Source: Paenibacillus piri
Lineage (GTDB): Bacteria > Bacillota > Bacilli > Paenibacillales > NBRC-103111
Assembly (NCBI RefSeq): GCF_004354045.1
Contig: NZ_SMRT01000001.1
Span: forward strand, 310,001 to 374,000
Length of the DNA: 64,000 nt
Direction: 5' to 3'
Below are positions 35,632-43,700 of this stretch, in pieces (within the stretch, counting starts at the first letter, position 1; the number at the start of each line of letters is the position of its first letter). Both the position numbers and the translations under genes were made by a program. Below the pieces are notes generated by a model, which saw only the letters and a list, made by a program, of their open reading frames with translations, was not told where the DNA came from and made no database searches.

Positions 35632-36189
35632 ATGTCCGTCTTACAGTTGTTGAAGCAGCGCAGAGCGATACGAAATGTCAAGCCGGCAGAAGTCGAGGAT
35701 GAGAAGATCGATGCTCTGCTGGAAGCGGCCACGCTTGCACCGAACGACCGGCTTCGCGAGCCATGGCATTTCTACGTGATTCGCGGGGAAGCCAAGAGGC
35801 GCTATGAGGCGTTGGCGCTCGCTTACCTGGAGGAGCGCTTTCCGACTAAGCCGCATCTCGTGCAGGAGTCGTTAAAGGTGCTGACAGCTACGCCGCTTGT
35901 CATTGTCGTGACGTCGGATGTGATTCCGTCCGACAGCGCATCTTCCAAGGACAACGAATATGCAACCGCATGCGCGATCCACTCGATGTGGCTGACCGCA
36001 ACCGAGCTTGGGCTTGGGATGGTGTGGCGAACGCGCGGCATTGGACTTGTCCATGACGAACGGATGCACCTGTTTATCGGCTCGCCTGAAAACAAACGGG
36101 TAGTCGGCACGCTGTTTATCGGCTACCCGGCTGAGGAAGCGCCGCCAACGGCGAGAACGCCTCATCGTGACAAAATGACATTTTTATAA
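35632..36189 (+). CDS. Nitroreductase family flavoprotein at the end of the cobalamin operon
   Basis: A 185-residue FMN-binding nitroreductase-like protein: KQRRAIRNVKPAEV (the R-R/S-x-R FMN motif), AATLAPNDRLREPWHFYVI and a C-terminal GTLFIGYPAEEAPP. It begins five bases after cbiA, with AAAGGAG upstream, so it belongs to the same transcript. It is too short and lacks the extra features I would expect of BluB. Plausible roles are reduction of cob(II)yrinate diamide before adenosylation or general flavin reduction; neither can be read from sequence. Confidence 0.82.
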   Translation: MSVLQLLKQRRAIRNVKPAEVEDEKIDALLEAATLAPNDRLREPWHFYVIRGEAKRRYEALALAYLEERFPTKPHLVQESLKVLTATPLVIVVTSDVIPSDSASSKDNEYATACAIHSMWLTATELGLGMVWRTRGIGLVHDERMHLFIGSPENKRVVGTLFIGYPAEEAPPTARTPHRDKMTFL

Positions 36190-36206
36190 ACGCTGTTGAT
36201 AATAAG

Positions 36207-36365
36207 AGGCTGTCCCAAAAGCCGTGTTTGGATGTTCAGCCCCCCACTCTGACTATGAATTTACATATAAATGCCGCTTCCATTCCCACTTCTATAGAGG
36301 TGTTGGAGGCGGCTTTGCATATTTTTTGGGATTGTATCACCGGTTGAACCCTTATGGGACAGCCC
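36207..36365. mobile_element. MITE-like palindromic element after the cobalamin operon
   Basis: Terminal inverted repeats AGGCTGTCCCAAAAG (36207-36221) and CTTATGGGACAGCCC (36351-36365) match at 13 of 15 positions. GGCTGTCCCA is a common start of IS ends. The 159-bp interior has no reading frame but folds into a long hairpin (GCCGCTTCC with GGAGGCGGC, inner CACTTCTATAGAGGTG). A clear target duplication is not seen. The internal hairpin and the following TATTTTTT may also end the cobalamin transcript. Confidence 0.55.
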
Positions 36366-36383
36366 CTTGCGCGCGTTAACCGG

Positions 36384-36848
36384 TTAAAACTCCAGCAGAT
36401 CCCCGGGGAAAATGTTAGTGTCGGTATTGGCGGCTGCATCCAAACCGGTTACCGTTACTGCAATGCTTTCGTTTTTTTCTTCAGGCCGGCGTTCGCCGTG
36501 GCTGCCTCTGCCTCTGTTTTTGTTTCTGTTGCCTCTGCTTCTACGGTCATCGTCGTCATCCTTAACGCCTGTCATGCCGGTCGGATTGCTCGTAATGACG
36601 CGTACTCCGAAACGGTCCAGGTTAGCGAATACATTGTCAAATGTAATAGTGGAGTTGGGTGTATCGAACGGATTGAGTGTCAGCTCATGCAAAAAGTAGA
36701 CGACGGCATTGCTCAAGCCGAGCGACGGAACGTCGTATACTTCGACTACGACGGTTTTTCTTTTGGTGCCTTCGTTGGAAATGCTGATTGCTAGATTCGT
36801 AATGCGCCTTTTACGGTTTTCGATAACGCTTGTAGAAAATGTGACCAA
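36384..36848 (-). CDS. Unknown protein with Asp/Arg/Asn-rich tail
   Basis: A 154-residue protein read on the minus strand from TTG 36848, with AAAGGAGGG seven bases upstream. Residues 1-100 look like a beta-rich fold (VTFSTSVIENRKRRITNLAIS, then KTVVVEVYDVPSL). Residues 100-130 are a low-complexity DDDDDRR/RGNRNKNRGRG segment, and the last 25 are more regular. There is no signal peptide or membrane helix. I do not recognise the family; it recalls small spore- or surface-associated proteins of Paenibacillus, which is a guess. Confidence 0.65.
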   Translation of the reverse strand: MVTFSTSVIENRKRRITNLAISISNEGTKRKTVVVEVYDVPSLGLSNAVVYFLHELTLNPFDTPNSTITFDNVFANLDRFGVRVITSNPTGMTGVKDDDDDRRSRGNRNKNRGRGSHGERRPEEKNESIAVTVTGLDAAANTDTNIFPGDLLEF

Positions 36849-37134
36849 GGGTATCCCTCCTTTTGTTACATCTTAGGTTGATAGAGTTGACAGGGACAAG
36901 GCACGCAGGGGAAACGCCATTTATAAAAAATGGCTGGCTCGTCCGTTAGCTTTTGCACAGGGATGGAATTTTAGGAACGAGCGGACGGGAGTCCTCTTCA
37001 TTTAAATGGGGTAGATGAAAGCTCGCTTGCCCAAAATCCCCTTGTGGGGATACAAGGGCAAAATAATACACCAAATAAACTCAAAAATCATTACAATTAT
37101 TTGAATATCATCCCGGTTCTGGTAGACTATCTGT
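36849..37134. other. Intergenic region with hairpins
   Basis: It holds the ribosome site and probable promoter of the minus-strand gene, a GCCATTT/AAATGGC hairpin near 36930, and at 37027-37061 a double hairpin (TTGCCC/GGGCAA around ATCCCC-TTGT-GGGGAT). The latter lies just before the tnpA remnant and may be the left-end hairpin of that decayed IS200/IS605 element. Confidence 0.45.
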
Positions 37135-37320
37135 ATGACAACGGAAAATATAAAACGCTCTAGGACATGCGTCTACAATGTCAATTTCACATCGTTTGGT
37201 CGGTTAAGCATCTCTGATAGAAAACTATTTCTGAAGTTCCCTCAATTGAAAGAGAGATTATGGGGCGGACCGCTCTGGAACAGCAGCTGTTTCATTGAGC
37301 CATCTTCAAGGAGGGGCGAG
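37135..37320 (+). pseudogene. IS200/IS605 tnpA remnant, internally deleted
   Basis: The start encodes RSRTCVYNVNF, and after a one-base frame change H-I-V-W-S-V-K, the N-terminus of IS200-type TnpA. Soon after comes RKLFLKFPQLKERLWGGPLW, which is normally in the C-terminal third of that protein. The stretch between, including the HUH catalytic motif, is missing. The frame stays open to 37602 but the rest shows no TnpA or TnpB features. It is therefore a dead fragment, not a 155-residue gene. Confidence 0.65.
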
Positions 37321-37614
37321 GTTACGAGCCCCGATGATTTGAGAAGCTCTCCAATTCATTGGAGAGAGGTTCACTGGATAATGGAAATGAAGGCTTATGC
37401 AACAATAATGTCTTTTGAATCGTTAGAATACCGTATGCGTATGCTCGTATGCCCGGACGTAGTGAACAGGAGCTCACGCCGGTCCCTCGGACGAAGGTTA
37501 TACGATGCAATTGGTCAACAGCCTCCTAGACGATGTATTCCCCATATCTCCAATGGCGCCCTGCATCAAGCATATAATACGGATTTCAGCGATAACGAAT
37601 AGGAGGGATCTGCA

Positions 37615-38595
37615 ATGTCTTTAAAAATCGGTTTTGTCGGAACGGGGTCATTTACCCGCTTTCACTGCGATCTGTTGGCCAAAATGGATGGGGTGCAGGT
37701 CGCCGCATTTTGCGCGACCAGCCTGGACAAGGCGGAGAAAGCCGCAGCCGGGTGGAATGGAGCGGGCGCGTACGATTCCGTGGCAAGCATGCTGGACAGC
37801 CAAAGGCTGGACGCCGTTTATGTGTGCGTGCCGCCTATGGCTCATGGGGAAATTGAAATGACGCTAATCGAACGGGGTATTCCTTTTTTTGTGGAAAAGC
37901 CCCTCGGCCTGGACATCGAGCTGCCCGCGCAGATCGCAGACAAGCTGGCCGCACGGAAGCTGATCACCTCCGTCGGATACCATTTCCGCTACATGGATTC
38001 GACGCAAAGAGCGCTTGAGCTGCTTCAGCAAAGAAAAGTCGGGATGGCGCTCGGGTATTGGATGGGCAGCATGCCGAAGGTCGGCTGGTGGCGCAGGCAG
38101 GACGGCTCGGGCGGACAGTTCATCGAGCAAACCTCGCATATCGTCGATTTGATGCGGTATTTGATCGGCGATGTGGAGGAAGTATATGCCGCATATGCAA
38201 GCCGCGTCATGCACGAGGTGGAAGAAGGAGTCACGGTTCCCGACGTAGGCACCGTTACGTTCAAGCTGGCGAGCGGAGCGGTCGCCACGATATCGAATGC
38301 CTGCATGCTGCCCGGCAATGGACCGACAGGCCTTCAAATCTATACGAACCAAGGACTGCTCGAGCTGACGAGGGACAGCCTCAAGGATGCCGGCAAATCG
38401 ACGATTAGCGAGTACAAAAACGAACATAACCCGTACGTACGCGAACACGAAGCTTTCCTCCATGCGGTCAGAACGGGAGACGCTTCCCGCATTTTATCGC
38501 CTTACGCGGATTCCTTGAAGACTCAGGCGGTGACCGCAGCTGCCGCTCGTTCGGCGGCGACCGGTCAACCCGTCCGTGTCGGGCCATATCGTTAA
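37615..38595 (+). CDS. Gfo/Idh/MocA family oxidoreductase
   Basis: A 326-residue NAD(P)-dependent oxidoreductase. The N-terminal Rossmann domain has IGFVGTGSFTRFHCDLL, YVCVPPMAHGEI and the family's FVEKPLGLD with the conserved Lys. The C-terminal domain has SVGYHFRYMDS and GGQFIEQTSHIVDLMRYL, with the His used in catalysis. Members oxidise sugars or inositols; the substrate is unknown. TAGGAGGG is about nine bases before the ATG. An MFS transporter follows, but 93 bases apart. Confidence 0.9.
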   Translation: MSLKIGFVGTGSFTRFHCDLLAKMDGVQVAAFCATSLDKAEKAAAGWNGAGAYDSVASMLDSQRLDAVYVCVPPMAHGEIEMTLIERGIPFFVEKPLGLDIELPAQIADKLAARKLITSVGYHFRYMDSTQRALELLQQRKVGMALGYWMGSMPKVGWWRRQDGSGGQFIEQTSHIVDLMRYLIGDVEEVYAAYASRVMHEVEEGVTVPDVGTVTFKLASGAVATISNACMLPGNGPTGLQIYTNQGLLELTRDSLKDAGKSTISEYKNEHNPYVREHEAFLHAVRTGDASRILSPYADSLKTQAVTAAAARSAATGQPVRVGPYR

Positions 38596-38688
38596 ATCGA
38601 ATCGGCAAGCGGATTGGCCGTGGCGAGGACGCTTGCGTTAGCGATATCATACGGCGGGGATTTGGCATATTGAAAGGATGATAAAGCT

Positions 38689-39933
38689 ATGGCATCAACG
38701 ACGCCGGGAATGGGCAACTTGCTTAGCAACCGGTTTGTTCGGGCAATTTTGTTGTCGGGACTTTTTTTGCAGATTGGCATATGGGTTCGTAATTTTGCAG
38801 TGCTGTTATTTGTAATGGATAAGACAAACGGAGATCCGCTTGCGGTTTCCATGATCTCTGTCGCCGAGTTTGCGCCGATTTTTATTTTTTCGTTTATCGG
38901 GGGGACGTTTGCAGACCGTTGGATGCCGAAAAAAACGATGATCTGGTGCGATCTGTTAAGCGCCGTATCGATTTTCGCCGTGCTGCTTACATTGGCGTTC
39001 GGCAGCTGGAAGGCGGTCTTCTTCGCTACGCTGGTATCGGCCATTTTATCGCAATTTTCCCAGCCTTCGGGTATGCGATTGTTTAAAATTCATGTGCCGG
39101 GCGAGCTGATGCAGCTCGGAATGTCGCTGTACCAGACGATGTTTGCGATATTTATGGTGCTGGGCCCGATTATGGGCACGTTCGTTTACCAGCGATACGG
39201 CATCGAGGTGGCGATCGGCATTATGGGCGTCGCCTTTATATGCTCGGCGGTTGTGCTGCTGTTTTTGCCGCCGGACAAGGAGATTGACGAAGAGAAGAAG
39301 CCGACGACTTTGGCGGAGGAGATGGCGGCGGGGTTCCGCTATGTGCTTTCCAGAAAAACGTTGACCACGCTCGGCAGCTGTTTCCTGGTAGCCGGTCTTG
39401 CGCTCGGACTCATTCAGCCGATGGGCATTTTCCTCGTGACCGAGCGGCTGGAGCTGCCGAAGGAATATATCCAGTGGCTGATGACCGCGAACGGGTTGGC
39501 GATGATTGCCGGCGGGGGAATTACGATGGGGTTGACCAAAAAGCTTTCTCCGCAAACGCTTTTGGCGATCGGCATGGCAGTCAGCGCGGTCAGCATGGTC
39601 GTGACGGGCCTTTCCACCTTGCTGTGGATAACGCTGGCTGCGCAGTTTTTGGGCGGCTTTGTGCTGCCCGCGATTCAAATCGGAATTAACACGATGATTT
39701 TGCAAAATTCCGAGGAAGCTTTTGTCGGCCGGGTTAACGGTATTTTAAGCCCGCTGTTCATGGGGGCGATGGTATTGACGATGAGTATGTCGGGCTGGCT
39801 GAAAGGCGTCTTTAACATTGTGATGATGTACGAAGCCGCGGCCGTGCTGTTTATTGTCGGTGTACTGCTGATGATTCCGCTGTTCCGGCTCGGCGGCTCA
39901 CAGCCCGGACTGCAGCAGGGAGATGCCGGCTAG
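38689..39933 (+). CDS. MFS transporter
   Basis: A 414-residue membrane protein with about 12 hydrophobic helices in two halves split by a charged loop near residues 200-215 (PDKEIDEEKKP). GGTFADRWMPKK between helices 2 and 3 is the MFS loop motif A. The overall form resembles the MFS_3 group of drug or siderophore exporters. GAAAGGATG is about nine bases before the ATG. The substrate is unknown. A strong terminator follows. Confidence 0.88.
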   Translation: MASTTPGMGNLLSNRFVRAILLSGLFLQIGIWVRNFAVLLFVMDKTNGDPLAVSMISVAEFAPIFIFSFIGGTFADRWMPKKTMIWCDLLSAVSIFAVLLTLAFGSWKAVFFATLVSAILSQFSQPSGMRLFKIHVPGELMQLGMSLYQTMFAIFMVLGPIMGTFVYQRYGIEVAIGIMGVAFICSAVVLLFLPPDKEIDEEKKPTTLAEEMAAGFRYVLSRKTLTTLGSCFLVAGLALGLIQPMGIFLVTERLELPKEYIQWLMTANGLAMIAGGGITMGLTKKLSPQTLLAIGMAVSAVSMVVTGLSTLLWITLAAQFLGGFVLPAIQIGINTMILQNSEEAFVGRVNGILSPLFMGAMVLTMSMSGWLKGVFNIVMMYEAAAVLFIVGVLLMIPLFRLGGSQPGLQQGDAG

Positions 39934-39981
39934 GCGGAAGATTCCGTTCGCGCAGCGGGCATGGAACGTTATGAAACGTCG

Positions 39982-40022
39982 ACTGCCCCCAATTCCTTTT
40001 TCAAGGGTTGGGGGCAGTTTTT
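39982..40022 (+). terminator. Intrinsic terminator after the MFS gene
   Basis: ACTGCCCCCAA and TTGGGGGCAGT form a perfect 11-bp stem, followed by TTTTT. It lies between convergent genes. Confidence 0.88.
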
Positions 40023-40066
40023 CGTTTGTTGTAAAGCCGCTTGCTCTCATCCGTAAGTCTTCGCCG

Positions 40067-41158
40067 CTACACAAACGTGTTTTGGTTCATCTTGCTCTTC
40101 GCCAGCTTAAGATAGCCCTGCACGTTCAACATTTCGCTATCGTCCATAAACCTCAGCTTGATCGGACCGGCCGCATCCACGATATACGGCTTCAGCGCCG
40201 CCGCTCCGCCGCCGATTACATAAAAGCATTGAATATCGGGATGCTTTTTCCAGCGCTTTTTGATCAGGTCGACGATTTTCGCAGCCGCCCGGCTGAAGTA
40301 CATATCGACGACCGGCTTCATGCTCGACTGTCCTTCCCCGATTCGGCGTATCGTGAAGTCGCTACGCTTGATGCGCTGGACGAGCTTTGCGCGGCTCGGG
40401 AAGCGGTATCCGAACTGATCCTCCACATCCCGGATAATGTTGTCGAGATAGGACGCAAGTCCGATTTGCTCGCCGGTGCTGAATTGGTTATCGATGCTCA
40501 TTTTATTGATGACCGGGAAATCCGTAGTCAGCGCGCCCATCTCGCAAATGCCGATGCAGCCGTTGTACAGCTCCTCGTCCTTCACCTGCAGATTGTCATG
40601 GGTCGCCATGTGGAACATGGCGGCTGCGCCCTCGATCGAAACGATTGCCCGGCGGATGCATACCTTCACCTTGCGGTTGCGCATGTTCGGCGTCGACAGG
40701 AAGGTCACTTCATGCTCTCCGACCAGCCGATCCTCAAACTGCTTATGATAATAAGTGTAGGAACGGACCGGCAATCCGGTGCCGATGACGTACTCGGCTT
40801 CCTCGATATTGTTGTAGCCCGTATTCGATACGGATTGGCTGACAATCGCCGCATAAGCCAACGCGGTCAGTGCGACGATCAGCGATTGATCGGACACCGC
40901 TTTATTATCGGTCTCCTCCAGCTCCACGCTGTCCTCGTTCTCCATCGCCAACAGGCCTACGAAATAACGCTGGTTATTTCTTGACAAGCGTGGGCTGTGC
41001 ACGACTACGTCAAGCGCCTTAAGCGGCGAATCTTCCTCCTGCAAAATATGCCGCTCATACCCCGGCGCTACAATATTCGGGATCGTTAACGGATCGCGGA
41101 CCCCGTCCAGCAGCACTTTAATGCTGTCGTTGCCGATATCAATTCCTGCTAATTTCAT
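40067..41158 (-). CDS. ParM/StbA-type actin-like ATPase
   Basis: A 363-residue actin-fold protein. The phosphate 1 loop is AGIDIGNDSIKV at the N-terminus; phosphate 2 is GICEMGALTTDF; the adenosine motif is YVIGGGAAALKPY. ParM proteins polymerise to segregate plasmids, but related proteins occur on Paenibacillus-type chromosomes without a clear partner. ATG 41158 has AGGAGG upstream; an in-frame ATG at 41215 would add 19 residues that do not fit the fold. No ParR-like partner is adjacent. It is divergent from the M23 peptidase gene. Confidence 0.82.
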   Translation of the reverse strand: MKLAGIDIGNDSIKVLLDGVRDPLTIPNIVAPGYERHILQEEDSPLKALDVVVHSPRLSRNNQRYFVGLLAMENEDSVELEETDNKAVSDQSLIVALTALAYAAIVSQSVSNTGYNNIEEAEYVIGTGLPVRSYTYYHKQFEDRLVGEHEVTFLSTPNMRNRKVKVCIRRAIVSIEGAAAMFHMATHDNLQVKDEELYNGCIGICEMGALTTDFPVINKMSIDNQFSTGEQIGLASYLDNIIRDVEDQFGYRFPSRAKLVQRIKRSDFTIRRIGEGQSSMKPVVDMYFSRAAAKIVDLIKKRWKKHPDIQCFYVIGGGAAALKPYIVDAAGPIKLRFMDDSEMLNVQGYLKLAKSKMNQNTFV

Positions 41159-41217
41159 GAATGAAATAACCTCCTGTCGGTCCACCTGCTTATTAAGTAC
41201 TAAAATTCGATTCATGC

Positions 41218-41236
41218 GTACGAAATCCCTTCGTAC
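41218..41236. promoter_or_regulatory. Palindrome in the divergent promoter region
   Basis: GTACGAA-ATCCC-TTCGTAC is a perfect 7-bp inverted repeat between the ParM-like and M23 peptidase genes. It could be an operator or a 5'-leader hairpin of the actin gene. Confidence 0.35.
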
Positions 41237-41353
41237 TTTAGAACTATTTTACAAACTAAGCAGTCGGACCAGCAGGTTTTTTTGCGGTATATGACGAATA
41301 CTATCATATTCTAGCGAATAATGTTAATTTGTTCCAATTTTGAAGGAGCCGAT

Positions 41354-42322
41354 ATGAAGCCCAAACGGATCAATAAACGATTTACATTCGTCATTATTCC
41401 TGATGCCAACAGCTCCGTACGCCGTTTCGAGGTGCCCAAGCTGATCCCATATCTCGCCGCAGGCGGTCTGTGCGGTTTAATAGCACTCACCTTGACGTTG
41501 AGCGTCCTTCATTCGCAGGCGTCCCGTACGGCTAGCCAGCTGCAGTCGCGCGTCGTCAATCAGGACGCAATGTACACGACAACGGTTCAGCAGAAGGACG
41601 AAACGATCGAACAGCTGCAAAATGAACTGATCCAGCTATCCAAGCAGACATCGGAGATGAAGACGAAAATCGACGACATCCGCAAGCTGGAGGATGAAGT
41701 GAGGACGCTGACCGGGTCGAATAAAACGGCCGCGCTTGCGGAGTCGGCATCGGGAACGCCGGCTATGGGCGGATCGAGTCATCCTGTAACGCAGGACGAG
41801 GTCAAGGATACGCTCGAGCAGACCAAATCGCTGCTGTCCGGCATGGACAAGGAAGTAAGCGAGCTCAAGAACAGCATTGCGAGCAGCAAGGAAACGGCGA
41901 TGGTCGCCCGGCAGAAGCTGCGCGTCACGCCATCGATTTGGCCGGTAGACAGCCGGACTCTTACCTCGGGCTTCGGGCTTAGACAGGACCCGTTTACGTT
42001 CCGCCCCAGCTTTCACAGCGGATACGACATTAGCGCACCGTTCAATTCCAAGGTTTACGCAACCGCGGACGGCATCGTCCAGTCCACGGGAAGCGATGCC
42101 AATCATGGCAATAATATCGTTCTCAGCCATGCGGACGGGCTACGGACATGGTACATGCATCTGAACAAAATCAACGTGGAAAAGGGAGATGAGGTGCAAA
42201 AAGGCCAAGTCATCGGCTATGTCGGCTCGACAGGGAGAAGCACAGGCAATCATCTGCATTACGAAGTATTGAAAAACGGCGTAAGCGTTGACCCGAAGCC
42301 GTATTTATCCTATGCACCATGA
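41354..42322 (+). CDS. M23 family (LytM-type) metallopeptidase
   Basis: A 322-residue membrane-anchored cell-wall endopeptidase. Residues about 33-55 are a transmembrane helix (AGGLCGLIALTLTLSVL). Residues 60-120 are a heptad-rich coiled coil, with a second short helical part to 185. The peptidase domain has H221-S-G-Y-D225 and H300-L-H302, the full zinc ligand set. GAAGGAG precedes ATG 41354; the longer frame to 41321 lacks a site. Such enzymes commonly pair with bactofilins, and a bactofilin gene lies beyond the inserted element. The IS starts directly after the stop codon. Confidence 0.9.
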   Translation: MKPKRINKRFTFVIIPDANSSVRRFEVPKLIPYLAAGGLCGLIALTLTLSVLHSQASRTASQLQSRVVNQDAMYTTTVQQKDETIEQLQNELIQLSKQTSEMKTKIDDIRKLEDEVRTLTGSNKTAALAESASGTPAMGGSSHPVTQDEVKDTLEQTKSLLSGMDKEVSELKNSIASSKETAMVARQKLRVTPSIWPVDSRTLTSGFGLRQDPFTFRPSFHSGYDISAPFNSKVYATADGIVQSTGSDANHGNNIVLSHADGLRTWYMHLNKINVEKGDEVQKGQVIGYVGSTGRSTGNHLHYEVLKNGVSVDPKPYLSYAP

Positions 42323-42373
42323 AGTCTCCCACTTCTTTAAGCGGGGGATGAATTGTCGCCTTCGAAGCGTAGC

Positions 42374-42402
42374 TTACAAAATGCACATCGTCATGATATA
42401 AT
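42374..42402 (+). promoter_or_regulatory. Promoter of the IS200/IS605 element
   Basis: TTACAA (42374-42379) and an extended -10 TGA-TATAAT (-10 at 42397-42402), 17 bases apart when the -35 is read as ending at 42379. It could also drive the downstream bactofilin gene. Confidence 0.45.
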
Positions 42403-42433
42403 CAGTAGTATAGTTATATATGGCGGTGATCAT

Positions 42434-42835
42434 GTGGAATTAGACAATAATAATCATTCAGTATTCTCGATGTACTATCACCTCGTCTTGGTTATAAAAT
42501 ATCGTCGAAAAGTGATTGATGATAACATATCGAATCGTCTCAAAGAAATATTTGCGTATATTGCGCCGAATTACAATATTGCCTTGCAGGAATGGAACCC
42601 CGACAAGGATCATGTTCGTATTTTGTTCAAGGCGCAACCAAACAGCGAATTGTCGAAATTCATCAATGCCTATAAAAGCGCATCATCACGTTTGATCAAG
42701 AAAGAATATTCCATCATAAGAAAATCTCTATGGAAAGAATATTTCTGGGCGAGAAGCTTCTGTCTGCTAACAACAGGCGGTGCGCCGATGGAAGTGGTCG
42801 GACGTTATATCGAAAGTCAAGGTGAGAAGATATGA
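42434..42835 (+). CDS. tnpA: IS200/IS605 transposase TnpA with altered HUH motif
   Basis: A 133-residue Y1 transposase-like protein starting at GTG 42434 (MELDNNNHSVFSMYYHLVLV). It retains YHLVLVIKYRRKVI, the His-rich strand, FWARSFCLLTTGG and the terminal helix with the catalytic Tyr (GRYIESQG). The metal-binding His-hydrophobe-His is H60-V-R62, so the second His has become Arg. This should impair or abolish single-strand cleavage. The stop overlaps the tnpB ATG. The longer frame from 42353 includes the IS left end and is not coding. Confidence 0.75.
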   Translation: MELDNNNHSVFSMYYHLVLVIKYRRKVIDDNISNRLKEIFAYIAPNYNIALQEWNPDKDHVRILFKAQPNSELSKFINAYKSASSRLIKKEYSIIRKSLWKEYFWARSFCLLTTGGAPMEVVGRYIESQGEKI

Positions 42836-43557
42836 ACAAAGCATTCAAATATCGTATCTATCCCAGTACGGAACAGGAAATTCTCATTAATAAAACCTTT
42901 GGCTGTGTACGATTTGTCTATAATCAAATGCTAGCGAATCGGAAAGACATCTATAAGCAATTCAAGGATGATAAAGAAGCCTTGAAGAAACAGAAATATC
43001 GGCTTCCCGCCGATTTCAAAAAGGAGTTCGAATGGCTCAAAGAAGTGGATAGTCTGGCTCTGGCAAATGCACAGCTTCATTTGCAAACGGCTTATAACAA
43101 TTTCTTCCGAGACCCGTCCGTAGGTTTCCGAAGTTCAAGAGCAAGCATCAGGATAAGAAGTCTTATACCACGAACAATCAAGGCGGTACGATTCGGCTCA
43201 TTGACCCTACAACCATCCGATTGCCCATACTGAAAGATGTGCGAATTAAGCTTCATCGTTCATTGCCGAAGGAAGCTGCTATAAAGTCTGCAACCATTAG
43301 CAAAACGCCAACTGGAAAATACTACGTTTCTGTAAACGTTCCTGTCGTACAAACTAGCCGAACAAGGAAAGTCATTAGTCGTCATTGATAAATGGTTTCC
43401 ATCCAGTAAACTTTGTCGCTTTTGTCAAACAGTCCAAAGCGAACTGGCATTGTCAGCCAGGGTTTGGAACTGTTCTTGCGGTGCTGTGTTGGATCGAGAT
43501 ATCAATGCTGCGATCAATATCCAAAATGAAGGTTGCCGAATGCTTGGTATAGCTTAG
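42832..43557 (+). pseudogene. tnpB: tnpB remnant (RNA-guided nuclease family), frameshifted and internally deleted
   Basis: The N-terminus is intact (FKYRIYPSTEQEILINKTFG to NFFRDPSVG). A one-base deletion near 43127 shifts the frame; in the new frame KFKSKHQDKKSYTTN and IRLPILKDVRIKLHRSLP continue. Near 43355 a deletion joins this to LVVIDKWFPSSKLCRFC, removing the RuvC-I Asp and RuvC-II Glu. The zinc finger (CRFC and CSCG) and RuvC-III DRDINAAINI remain. It cannot encode a working nuclease. Confidence 0.82.
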
Positions 43558-43672
43558 TCAGTTACAGAGAACCGTTGGGCAAACGGGGATAGCTTGGTCA
43601 TTATGCCGGCGTTAGCCGGTACGCCCCAAGAAGCCCCCACCCCTGGTCGTTAGTGTAGGTGGCGGGAGTATG
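43558..43672 (+). other. IS200/IS605 right end / possible guide-RNA scaffold region
   Basis: The 115 bases after the tnpB remnant contain GCCGGCGTTAGCCGGTACG-type structure and the right-end hairpin AAGCCCCCACC...GGTGGCGGG. In TnpB systems this part is the scaffold of the omega RNA. Its sequence differs from the three 115-bp repeats. Confidence 0.45.
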
Positions 43673-43700
43673 TCACAATAGATCGAAAGAAGGCTGCTGC

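Larger units (their letters stand above)
42323..43672 (+). mobile_element. Decayed IS200/IS605-family element
   Basis: It carries a tnpA with an altered catalytic motif and a frameshifted, internally deleted tnpB. The left end starts right after the peptidase stop with a TCTCCC/GGGGGA hairpin. The right end has AAGCCCCCACC and GGTGGCGGG, the imperfect terminal hairpin usual for this group. It separates the M23 peptidase gene from the bactofilin gene. The exact end base cannot be set without a reference. Confidence 0.8.

Noticed and set aside
37321..37602. Continuation of the 155-codon frame after the tnpA remnant
   Set aside because: No similarity to transposases or other families can be seen and the frame is just open by chance after a pseudogene.
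39923..40984. 353-residue + strand frame opposite the ParM-like gene
   Set aside because: It spans the terminator at 39982-40022 and mirrors the actin-like gene; no motif or ribosome site.
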